This document shows, piece by piece, positions 1 through 6,694 of a DNA stretch of 14,180 nucleotides. How positions within the stretch are numbered: position 1 is the first letter of the stretch; each line of letters begins with the position of its first letter. The position numbers and the translations under genes were made by a program. The DNA is from SIG622 sp045600125 (lineage in GTDB: Bacteria; Bacillota; Clostridia; Oscillospirales; CAG-382), in contig JAZRXH010000073.1 in assembly GCA_045600125.1 (NCBI GenBank), forward strand, positions 1 through 14,180. The letters are read 5' to 3'. The notes below the pieces were generated by a model, which ran no database searches, was not told the DNA's origin, and worked only from the letters and a program-made list of their open reading frames with translations.

Positions 1-42
1 AAAAAAATGATGAATGTAATGGAGGTAATGCTGAATGGCTGA
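1..42 (+). CDS. C-terminal end of presumed AbiEi-type antitoxin (partial)
   Basis: An open frame enters from the left edge and reads KKMMNVMEVMLNG before a TGA. The stop lies inside the first codons of the AbiEii gene, giving an 8-base overlap (ATG at 35, stop ending at 42). In AbiE systems the antitoxin and transcriptional repressor AbiEi is normally encoded just upstream of the toxin, often with overlapping ends, and such proteins often finish in a helix of this kind. Only 13 codons are visible, so the identity rests on position rather than on sequence. The frame could be a chance one, since other frames also stop within these 42 bases. Confidence 0.45.
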   Translation, partial: KKMMNVMEVMLNG

Positions 43-931
43 TATTGCCGCATCCGTGCTTGCACGGCTCAAAAATAAAGCTGTCGAAAGCTGCAGAAGC
101 TATCAGCTCTGCCTGCAGCTCTTCTGCCAGGAGGAATTTCTGCGTCGACTGGAAAAATCCAATTATTCAGAAAACCTTGTTCTGAAAGGCGGACTGTTCA
201 TCTACTCCCTTACGGACTTTGACAGCCGTGTTACAGTTGACGTTGATTTTCTTCTCAGAAAGATACCGAACACGCCGGAACAACTCAAGGCAATACTGGA
301 AGAAATCATAGCGACTGATACCGGCAATGATTTTATAACCTTTGAGATCAAGGACGTGGCTCCCATTGCGGTGGCGAAGAAATACGCCGGGATCGGAGCT
401 TCCCTCGTGGCAAGGATCAAGAACACCAGAACGCCTTTCGGCATCGACTTCGGCGTTGGCGATGTGATCGTCCCGAAGCAGGAAAAGCGGAAGATACCGA
501 CGCAGCTTGATGATTTTGTCGCTCCGACGGTCAACACCTATTCGCTGGAAACGACGGTTGCCGAAAAGCTTGACGCTATCCTTTCTCTGATGGAGTTCCC
601 CAGCCGGATGAAGGACTATTACGACCTCTATTACCTTGCCAATAAGTTTGATTTCGACGGTGCAACACTGACGGAAGCTTTGAAAAAGACCTTTGAAAAC
701 CGTGGACATCACTTTACCGTGGAGCAGTTCGAGCAGGTCATGACCTTCGGCAGTGACGATGCTATGCAGAAAAAATGGAAAGCATTCTGCCGGAAGATTG
801 ATACAAAGACCGATGATTTCGATACGGTGCTGAAAACAATAGAGGCATTTTTGAATGAACCATACAAAGCATCGGTAAATAGTAGTGATTTTCATAAAAA
901 CTGGTCTGTCAGCTACGGCATATGGCAATAA
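35..931 (+). CDS. AbiEii/AbiGii-family nucleotidyltransferase toxin
   Basis: This 298-residue protein is the toxin half of a type IV AbiE toxin-antitoxin system, a family known to abort phage infection through nucleotidyltransfer. The sequence shows the expected core: KGG at about residues 51-53, an Arg at 65 and the metal-binding DVD at about 69-71 within SRVTVDVDFLL. Later come the family's AEKLDAIL segment (about 175-182) and the KDYYDLYYL segment (about 191-199). The family motif is usually DxD after a Gly-rich turn, as here. A GGAGG ribosome binding site at 21-25 lies 9 bases before the chosen ATG, and the start overlaps the end of the presumed antitoxin frame. Base composition is intermediate: one 60-base line (541-600) is 52% G+C, clearly higher than the restriction genes downstream, so it may have a different origin from them. 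The length is normal for the family and no active-site loss is evident. Confidence 0.88.
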   Translation: MADIAASVLARLKNKAVESCRSYQLCLQLFCQEEFLRRLEKSNYSENLVLKGGLFIYSLTDFDSRVTVDVDFLLRKIPNTPEQLKAILEEIIATDTGNDFITFEIKDVAPIAVAKKYAGIGASLVARIKNTRTPFGIDFGVGDVIVPKQEKRKIPTQLDDFVAPTVNTYSLETTVAEKLDAILSLMEFPSRMKDYYDLYYLANKFDFDGATLTEALKKTFENRGHHFTVEQFEQVMTFGSDDAMQKKWKAFCRKIDTKTDDFDTVLKTIEAFLNEPYKASVNSSDFHKNWSVSYGIWQ

Positions 932-935
932 GCTT

Positions 936-964
936 TAGAGAAATAATCTTATGAGCTGTATGAT
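936..964 (+). promoter_or_regulatory. Possible sigma-A promoter for the restriction-modification run
   Basis: TAGAGA at 936-941 and TATGAT at 959-964 are separated by 17 bases and lie 38 bases before the methylase-nuclease start codon. The -10 matches 5 of 6 consensus bases and the -35 only 4 of 6. In AT-rich DNA such matches arise easily. The 71-base gap after the toxin gene makes a separate promoter reasonable. Confidence 0.3.
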
Positions 965-1002
965 ATAGGTAAAACAAGAACAAAAATGTGGAGGAATAAA
1001 AT

Positions 1003-3129
1003 ATGGAATTCTCTCAGGCTCGTATAAATTTTAAGCATGAATATGCTAATAAATCTTTTTTGACGAAGTCGTTTTGTACAGTTGATGGTAAATTTATTGA
1101 AAATATAGCGATTAAGGACGTACATGGACGGCCAAATGAAGAATTTTTTAAGTGGGAGTTTATTTATAGTATGATTCAATCTGGCAGGATTCCAAGCCGA
1201 GACTACATCGGAGCAGAGATATACTTCCCGAAAGGCAACATCCACTCTGACCCTATAAAAATTGATTCTGTGGTTTTTTCTGATATTTCATGGATTGATT
1301 ATTACCGCAAGTATAGAGCTAATCCCAAAGATGTAGACTCACTACAAAAGGTCCGAGAATTAGCTGTTGAAGTTATTGAGTACAAAAGAAACGACAAATC
1401 TATAGAGCAAGTGTTTAGCTCTCAGGTTAAAGCGTCTCTGAAAGAGCCGGATAGTCCTTTTGTCCTGGGCATATATTATGATATTGGCAGGTTGTTTCTC
1501 TTCAAACGAATAAAGGACGAAATTACTCGGTTTGACAACAGTTTGAGTTTCCCAACAAGTCAAAGGATTCTTGAACAGTATCAGCTTGAAATTACTGATC
1601 CGTATTATACAATCCCCACTCTTGATAATCTGGAAAAAATAATAAACAAGAGTGAAAAGACCGATAGAAGTCAACTACATATTGAAGATCTTGATATCGT
1701 TTATACGATTCAAGATGATAACATGAAAAATGCACTTAATTCTATAATGCGTGTTCTGGATTCGGTTAGCCTATCTAACGAAGAGGGATACATGATACTA
1801 ATTCAGCTGATTGCTATGAAAATCTATGACGAAAAGCAGCGAGAGGATCATGGCGGATATATTCAGTTTTATATAAACGAAGATGAATATTATCAAGGAA
1901 GTCTCAATGTTGCCACTGTTCAGACGTTCATTACCAGAATGAAAAATCTGTATAAAGAAGCGAAAGCGTACTACAATAACATTCTCGATGAAAGCAAGAT
2001 TGTTTGGACACAGGAAAAACATGTAAAAGTTGCAAATGAAATTGTGAAGCAATTCCAGGATTATTCTTTTGTTCGTTCAAGCAACAACGACTTGTACCAG
2101 TTGATCTTTTACAACTTTGCAACCAAGTTCCAAAAAGATGAAAAAGCACAGTTCCTTACGCCTCTTCCTATTATCGATTTCATTGTTAAAATCGTTAATC
2201 CAAAGGCGGGAGAAACCATCTGTGATCCTTGCTGTGGCATTGCTGACTTCTTATCAAAAAGCTATATTAATGCAGATATGAAGTTAGATGATTGTCAACT
2301 TTTCGGATTTGACAACGATTACAATATGACGGTATTAGCACAGCTTAATATGCTTTTGAATGGTGATGGCAATGCAGTTATTAAATATGTTCCTGAATAT
2401 GGAACCATTAATCAGAAATATACCATTGACAAAAGAATAGTGACATTAAACAGCGAAATGCACAAAGGTGGAAATTGGGATAATTGGTATGATGAAACGG
2501 AATTAATGCAGTATGATGTAATTTTGACCAATCCTCCGTTTGGGAAAAACAGAAGTCTTGATCTGTCCAATGCGCATGATTTGGAGGTATCTAAGCTATA
2601 TGAACTATATGACAAATATACAGAGACTAATCCAAAATCAGGTTTAGATAAGGGTGTTGTATTTCTGGAAAATGCAATTCGGCAAATAAAAGAAGGCGGA
2701 AGATTTGCAATCGTACTTAGTAACGCTATTATGTCAAATAATACATGGCCTTTTGTTCGTCAATGGGTGATGGAAAAAATTAGAGTAGTTGCTTTGTTTG
2801 ATTTACCTGAAAATGTGTTTGCAGAGACAGGAGTTAATACAACGATTCTTGTTGGATATAAGCCTTCAAAGAAACGTTTGTTGGAGTTAATTTCTGATGA
2901 TTATTCAGTATTTACCAGAGATATCTTGAATGTTGGATATAAGAAAAAAACCTCAAAACGAACTGTTAAATTCGATAATGATTACGCTCTTGACCCGGAT
3001 ACTTTTGAAACCATAACAAATTCTGAAGGTGAATCTATACTTAATGAAGACTTCACTCAAATTGTGAAAGAGTTTAAAGAGTGGTGTGTTAATCAAGAGC
3101 TTGATCTAAAAAAATTGTTCTTGGAGTAA
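1003..3129 (+). CDS. Nuclease-methylase fusion: PD-(D/E)XK (HsdR-N-like) plus N6-adenine DNA methylase
   Basis: A 708-residue protein that probably both cuts and methylates DNA under the direction of the specificity subunit encoded next. Residues about 43-170 look like the N-terminal nuclease domain of type I HsdR proteins: NEEFFKWEFIYSMI, then KIDSVVF (Asp88), VIEYKRND (Glu126-x-Lys128, the ExK motif) and SSQVKASL (Gln141). Residues about 225-380 are the helical region seen before the methylase core in HsdM proteins. The core has KAQFLTPLPIIDFIV (381-395), motif I DPCCGIADFL (408-417), FGFDNDY (434-440) and the catalytic motif IV NPPF (510-513). Motif I is poorer in glycine than the usual DPxCGTGGFL form. 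A GAGGA ribosome binding site stands 7 bases before the ATG. No HsdR helicase gene is present, and the nuclease-plus-methylase chain with a separate S subunit matches BcgI-like type IIB/IIG enzymes (inference). The gene is AT-rich (38% G+C in line 2041-2100). Confidence 0.85.
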   Translation: MEFSQARINFKHEYANKSFLTKSFCTVDGKFIENIAIKDVHGRPNEEFFKWEFIYSMIQSGRIPSRDYIGAEIYFPKGNIHSDPIKIDSVVFSDISWIDYYRKYRANPKDVDSLQKVRELAVEVIEYKRNDKSIEQVFSSQVKASLKEPDSPFVLGIYYDIGRLFLFKRIKDEITRFDNSLSFPTSQRILEQYQLEITDPYYTIPTLDNLEKIINKSEKTDRSQLHIEDLDIVYTIQDDNMKNALNSIMRVLDSVSLSNEEGYMILIQLIAMKIYDEKQREDHGGYIQFYINEDEYYQGSLNVATVQTFITRMKNLYKEAKAYYNNILDESKIVWTQEKHVKVANEIVKQFQDYSFVRSSNNDLYQLIFYNFATKFQKDEKAQFLTPLPIIDFIVKIVNPKAGETICDPCCGIADFLSKSYINADMKLDDCQLFGFDNDYNMTVLAQLNMLLNGDGNAVIKYVPEYGTINQKYTIDKRIVTLNSEMHKGGNWDNWYDETELMQYDVILTNPPFGKNRSLDLSNAHDLEVSKLYELYDKYTETNPKSGLDKGVVFLENAIRQIKEGGRFAIVLSNAIMSNNTWPFVRQWVMEKIRVVALFDLPENVFAETGVNTTILVGYKPSKKRLLELISDDYSVFTRDILNVGYKKKTSKRTVKFDNDYALDPDTFETITNSEGESILNEDFTQIVKEFKEWCVNQELDLKKLFLE

Positions 3130-3134
3130 AGAAT

Positions 3135-4595
3135 ATGCATGAATTATTAGTACCAACTGAGGTTAAGATCTCGGAAATAAAAGCAAATGGTTCACTTTCT
3201 CCGAATAATTACAAACAACTGACAATCAAGAATAAGAAACAACATACTATCGGCTTTTATTTGGACGCTGTCCCGTTTCAAAAAGGGATTGAACCAGGAA
3301 GTGGTGCATATGTTCTCAAATCACAGCAATATTTTTTGAGAAATAGTTGCGTCAATGATATTCAATTTTCTGTGGATAAGAATAAGTATATTTATCTCAA
3401 CCCCAATTATTATCATGAGTCCATGATTGCTGATGGTGATGTGCTATTTTGTACGGATGCAAACATTGGCGATTGTTGTTTGTTTATCAGTGATGGCGAA
3501 AGCGTAGGATTTTCTTCTGGCATAATAAGACTCAACTTCAAAGATGAGAAATATAAATATTATGCATCTGCGTTTATGCGTGATGATTATTTTCGTGAGC
3601 AGTTGAAGGCCAAAACTCCAAAGGGGGCAACGATACGGCATTCCGGAGATTTATTTATGGAGTGCCTTATTCCGGATGCTCCGGATGAATGGGTATATTC
3701 TGTTATTGAGTCACTTATTAAAAATATTGCATACGCTGAACATACTTCTGAGAAAAGGCTAAGAAAAAGCGAGCAATTAATGCATGATGAAATTATGATT
3801 CATGAATTCCCCTATGTTAACCCGTCAGTCAAGCAGTTACAAAGCCAAGCAAGATTAGATTCGGGCATTTATTCGAATACAGTGTTTCAATGGAAAGAAA
3901 ATGTAAGTAACTACAAGTACGGATATTCGAATCTTAAACAATTTGGGTTTGAATTAAAACGAGGACCAAATCTTGCAAAGCGTGATTTAGGCAGGTCTAT
4001 TCAAACTGACTCATACAGATCAGGATATAATGTTTTGATTTATCCAAGTGATATATCGCCAGCAGGATACATTCAGAAAGTATCATACCTCGGAGCCAAA
4101 AATCCGATTTGGTTTTTGGGTAAACGAGATATTCTTTTCGCTGCTGAGGGAACCGTTGGTAAAACATTTGCAGTTTGTGACGAATCTATGCATTTTACGA
4201 CCAATTTCCATGGTACAATTATCCATCCTACATCAGACGATGTGCCACTGAAAAAAAGTGTATTTTTGGCGCTTTATTTGAACTATCTTCGTCAAAAAAA
4301 CATTCTTGAACGTATGTCTGTTGGTGCCAACGGAGGGAGTTTTGCTGTTGGCTATTGGGATAACATATTAATTCCTAATGTTGATGAGTGTTTTATGGAC
4401 AGACTGGTTCCCCTTTATAACAATGAGGCTGGATTAAATCCCACTATTTTCAATTTAGATTTGCTTAATGAAGCAGGAATATACCAACTTAACAGCTTCT
4501 TAATAAAATGCAAGGCATTGTTGAGTCAATTGTGTAATGATATAAAGAATGATAATTTGCGAGATCATGATTTTTACATACACATGACAGAGTAA
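3135..4595 (+). CDS. Restriction-modification specificity (S) subunit, two target-recognition halves
   Basis: This 486-residue protein probably recognises the DNA target for the preceding nuclease-methylase. It has the repeated layout of S subunits. In the first half, GDVLFCTDANIGDCCLF followed by a region ending near KTPKGATIRHSGD leads into a helix at about 187-215. In the second half, RLDSGIYSN and DILFAAEGTVGKTFAV are followed by SVGANGGSFAVGYWDNILIP and a second helix at about 440-475. The pattern DxLF..xxxxG....I near the middle of each half is typical of target-recognition domains. GGAG at 3123-3126 lies 8 bases before the ATG, and only 5 bases separate it from the methylase stop, so the two are almost certainly co-transcribed. 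It is longer than the roughly 340-residue BcgI S subunit but close to type I S subunits. The target site cannot be read from the sequence. Confidence 0.8.
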   Translation: MHELLVPTEVKISEIKANGSLSPNNYKQLTIKNKKQHTIGFYLDAVPFQKGIEPGSGAYVLKSQQYFLRNSCVNDIQFSVDKNKYIYLNPNYYHESMIADGDVLFCTDANIGDCCLFISDGESVGFSSGIIRLNFKDEKYKYYASAFMRDDYFREQLKAKTPKGATIRHSGDLFMECLIPDAPDEWVYSVIESLIKNIAYAEHTSEKRLRKSEQLMHDEIMIHEFPYVNPSVKQLQSQARLDSGIYSNTVFQWKENVSNYKYGYSNLKQFGFELKRGPNLAKRDLGRSIQTDSYRSGYNVLIYPSDISPAGYIQKVSYLGAKNPIWFLGKRDILFAAEGTVGKTFAVCDESMHFTTNFHGTIIHPTSDDVPLKKSVFLALYLNYLRQKNILERMSVGANGGSFAVGYWDNILIPNVDECFMDRLVPLYNNEAGLNPTIFNLDLLNEAGIYQLNSFLIKCKALLSQLCNDIKNDNLRDHDFYIHMTE

Positions 4596-4638
4596 TACAA
4601 AGAAACCATTTTATTCTAAAAACAAATTGAGGTGCTAT

Positions 4639-5172
4639 ATGAAACACGAAGCATTTGACACTTCTTGGAATGTATTTGATACTGATATAACCTTTGAAGA
4701 AATCTATAAAAAGCCTTATGTTCCTGAAGAATTCATTGATGATATCAAAAAAGCCAACCTACTTATCATTCCAAATGAAGGGTTCAGGGATGAAGGTGAT
4801 TTGCTTTTCCCTGAGACCACAAGAGAGTTTTTTGATTTTCTTAAAGAAAACGCAAATACAGAGATCATAGCTGATATTGCAATTTCGGATGACGATTTTC
4901 AGCTTATTGAACTGCATTCAGCAGTTATTGAAGTCGCAAAAATCATAGTTCAGTGGGCTGTTTTGCCTATAGCTACGAGTATGATTGCTTCATTCTTGTA
5001 TGAATTAGTAAAAAAATATCACCGCAAGCCAGAAGATACTTCTGCAAGGGTTCAAATTATAACCGAAGAAACTACAACGAAAAAGAGTAAAAGAATTACA
5101 TACGAAGGACCCGTTTCTGGAATAAAGGATGCATTAGACCAGGCCACGAAAGAGCTGTTTACAAAAGAGTGA
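4639..5172 (+). CDS. Uncharacterised protein with one long hydrophobic segment
   Basis: I do not recognise this 177-residue protein. Residues 1-95 are acidic and look like a soluble alpha/beta fold, with IKKANLLIIPNEGF and TEIIADIAISDDDFQLIEL as strand-like stretches. Residues about 96-124 are strongly hydrophobic (VAKIIVQWAVLPIATSMIAS and onward) and end in the basic YELVKKYHRK, so this could be one membrane span or a buried amphipathic helix pair. The tail (about 137-177) looks like a small beta-helix unit: RVQIITEE, then KRITYEGPVSGIKDALDQAT. The ATG at 4639 is preferred over an in-frame TTG at 4627 because GAGGTG at 4630-4634 makes a ribosome binding site in front of it. It lies 43 bases after the S gene with no terminator and 4 bases before the SEC-C gene, so it shares the run and probably its purpose. 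A role as effector, membrane anchor or immunity factor is inference only. Confidence 0.75.
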   Translation: MKHEAFDTSWNVFDTDITFEEIYKKPYVPEEFIDDIKKANLLIIPNEGFRDEGDLLFPETTREFFDFLKENANTEIIADIAISDDDFQLIELHSAVIEVAKIIVQWAVLPIATSMIASFLYELVKKYHRKPEDTSARVQIITEETTTKKSKRITYEGPVSGIKDALDQATKELFTKE

Positions 5173-5176
5173 TAAT

Positions 5177-6025
5177 ATGACACTTGGAGAAATTGAAAAC
5201 TATTTAACTGGCAAACACACCCCATTGGATAAGAATATTTGCGATGAGATAGAAAGACTGCGGCAAAATGCAATTTTTCAACAACTCGAAGATAAAGCTA
5301 ATTATTATTGGTGCTTGAGGCAGATATATAGGATACAAAGCGGGTATACTTCCGCATTCACTTTGCTCAAAAGTAAAAAATACGAAGATGCTTGGTGCTT
5401 GTTGGATCATACGGATATTGAAATGAGTTATCTTGAAGCTAATTTTGATATCGCTCAAAATGATGACAAATACCACATGATATTTATCAGAAAAATGATC
5501 AAGGAATACCAAAAACTATTTCCATATTGTTATTTCTTCAGTAGAGAAAGTATTATCAAAGCAGAGCAGTGTTCAATTTGCGGAAAACCGATCTCACTAC
5601 GTAATCCATGTGGTCATAAAACAGGCAGGCTTTATATGGGAGAGTTGTGTTTGCGAAAAGTTATTGATATGGAATTTAAAGCCCTTTCTATCGTAACAGA
5701 TCCATTCGATAAATACACCTATGTACAGATTCCTGACCAAGAATATGAATATGGGATGTTGGAAGCGCTAATGGTTGAAATTGATGATCCGTATGATGAA
5801 TTCTACATTGAAACGGTTAAGGTGCTAAAACCAGAGTATAAAAACATAGGTCGTAATACCCTGTGCCCATGTGGATCAGGGAAAAAGTACAAAAGATGTC
5901 ATTTGGGAACAACGGCTGAACTCATGGATCACCATAAGGTACACATTTCTAAACCAAACTTGCGTAGTAAAAACAGGTTTGTGGGAACATTCGGTACTTG
6001 GAAACAAAATAATCTAGGCTACTAA
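5177..6025 (+). CDS. SEC-C motif protein with a second Cys/His cluster
   Basis: A 282-residue protein with two probable zinc-binding modules. The C-terminal one is a standard SEC-C motif, NTLCPCGSGKKYKRCH, with ligands Cys230, Cys232, Cys241 and His242; this motif occurs at the end of SecA and in many unrelated proteins. The central one is CSICGKPISLRNPCGH followed by Cys158 (ligands Cys132, Cys135, Cys145, His147, Cys158). Residues 1-120 appear helical and contain LLKSKKYEDAWCLLDHTD, which resembles a TPR-like hairpin. The short tail after 245 is basic and rich in Asn and Gly. The gene starts 4 bases after its neighbour, so the pair is likely translated together. SEC-C proteins are often found in defence islands, but the family name gives no reaction. 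It could be a nucleic-acid binding partner or regulator of the upstream protein (inference). Confidence 0.8.
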   Translation: MTLGEIENYLTGKHTPLDKNICDEIERLRQNAIFQQLEDKANYYWCLRQIYRIQSGYTSAFTLLKSKKYEDAWCLLDHTDIEMSYLEANFDIAQNDDKYHMIFIRKMIKEYQKLFPYCYFFSRESIIKAEQCSICGKPISLRNPCGHKTGRLYMGELCLRKVIDMEFKALSIVTDPFDKYTYVQIPDQEYEYGMLEALMVEIDDPYDEFYIETVKVLKPEYKNIGRNTLCPCGSGKKYKRCHLGTTAELMDHHKVHISKPNLRSKNRFVGTFGTWKQNNLGY

Positions 6026-6057
6026 GAACGCCCCGGTTGACCTGCAAAACAAGCAGC

Positions 6058-6077
6058 GGCAGGGATTTCTCCCTGCC
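6058..6077 (-). terminator. Hairpin between the SEC-C gene and tnpV, probable tnpV terminator
   Basis: GGCAGGGA and TCCCTGCC form an 8-bp perfect stem around a 4-base loop. Read on the minus strand it follows the tnpV stop by 12 bases and is followed by a moderately T-rich stretch (GCTGCTTGTTTTGC). Read on the plus strand no T-run follows, so it probably serves tnpV, although the stem could also slow transcription from the convergent SEC-C side. Confidence 0.5.
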
Positions 6078-6089
6078 ACCGTGCGTCTG

Positions 6090-6464
6090 TTATGCGTAGA
6101 TCAGATCATTAATAACGATCTCCATTGCCGTTTCCCGTACTGCGTTCATTCGCTGTACCCAAAGCATCTGATTTTCGGCTTTGAGCGTCTCCGTGATACC
6201 TTCCTTTTCGGAAAGTTCTTTTACCAGCCGAAAGAACATATCCTCCGCCTGCTTGTTCAGATCGGCAAGGTAATCGTTCAGTTTACCACTTGTCAGCAAT
6301 TCATAGTAAGCCACTTTGTGATGCTTTTTCAAATATCGTGCGTGTCGTTGTCCCCAAATACCGATGGGGCGCTCCTCCGGCTCGTCATCTCCGGCAATCA
6401 AATAATAACCTCCGACAAGCTCGTATTTCAGTCCTGTTCTTTCATCAATAATGTACTTATCCAT
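6090..6464 (-). CDS. tnpV: TnpV family transposon-encoded protein
   Basis: A 124-residue protein matching the TnpV family first named in Tn4451-like elements of Clostridia and common as cargo of integrative elements in gut Firmicutes. Recognisable segments are YIIDERTGLKYELVGGYYL at the start, RPIGIWGQRHARYLKKH (about 33-49), LLTSGKLNDYLADLNKQAED (about 56-75) and the end ENQMLWVQRMNAVRETAMEI followed by VINDLIYA. The molecular function of TnpV is not established. An upstream in-frame ATG at 6479 is rejected as the start because GGAGG at 6473-6477 would lie inside it, whereas that site is 8 bases from the ATG at 6464. The gene runs against the defence genes and sits where AT-rich DNA gives way to GC-richer chromosomal genes. 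No resolvase, recombinase or transposon end was found beside it, so it is probably a remnant or the edge of a larger element. Confidence 0.88.
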   Translation of the reverse strand: MDKYIIDERTGLKYELVGGYYLIAGDDEPEERPIGIWGQRHARYLKKHHKVAYYELLTSGKLNDYLADLNKQAEDMFFRLVKELSEKEGITETLKAENQMLWVQRMNAVRETAMEIVINDLIYA

Positions 6465-6536
6465 TGTGTAATCCTCCATAATAAATGATTTTTGATTTGT
6501 CCTATCAATTCAATCATTCCGGCTGATTACAAAAGC

Positions 6537-6576
6537 CGAAGGGAGAGACTACTTCGTTACGTAGTCTCTCCCTTCG
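6537..6576 (-). terminator. Long perfect hairpin downstream of ddh
   Basis: A 16-bp perfect inverted repeat (arms 6537-6552 and 6561-6576, beginning CGAAGGGAGAGACTAC) surrounds an 8-base loop. On the minus strand it lies about 115 bases after the ddh stop and is followed by GGCTTTTG, consistent with an intrinsic terminator. On the plus strand it is followed by TAGAGTCCTTTCTTAATTTT, so it may work both ways. It stands at the junction of accessory and housekeeping DNA and could instead be related to the end of a mobile element. Confidence 0.6.
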
Positions 6577-6604
6577 TAGAGTCCTTTCTTAATTTTCAGA
6601 AATT

Positions 6605-6694
6605 TCAGATGTTTCTCCTCTTCTCCCATGCGTCAAAGGCAGGGAAAACGGATGCGAAAATCACAAGCAGCACGGCGATATGCCGCCTGATCAC
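6605..6694 (-). CDS. Possible small membrane peptide (29 aa) overlapping the ddh stop
   Basis: On the minus strand a GTG whose last two bases are shared with the ddh TGA opens a 29-codon frame. It begins VIRRH, continues with the hydrophobic IAVLLVIFASVFPAF, and ends DAWEKRRNI before a TGA. This is the profile of a minimal single-span membrane peptide with positive flanks. There is no good ribosome binding site, although stop-start overlap could allow re-initiation. It may equally be a chance frame or the remnant of a decayed membrane-protein gene. I have not seen this as a known family. Confidence 0.2.
   Translation of the reverse strand: MIRRHIAVLLVIFASVFPAFDAWEKRRNI

Noticed and set aside
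167..928. A 253-codon minus-strand frame antisense to the AbiEii gene
   Set aside because: The plus-strand frame has the family motifs and a ribosome binding site; the antisense frame has neither.
1003..4595. Classical three-gene type I restriction system (HsdR, HsdM, HsdS)
   Set aside because: No DEAD-helicase HsdR gene is present, and the nuclease domain is fused to the methylase; a BcgI-like arrangement fits better, although an HsdR outside the window cannot be excluded.
6549..6629. A 26-codon minus-strand frame (begins MGEEEKHLKFLKIKKG) running into the hairpin
   Set aside because: There is no ribosome binding site and the last third is encoded by the hairpin arm, so it is more likely chance.
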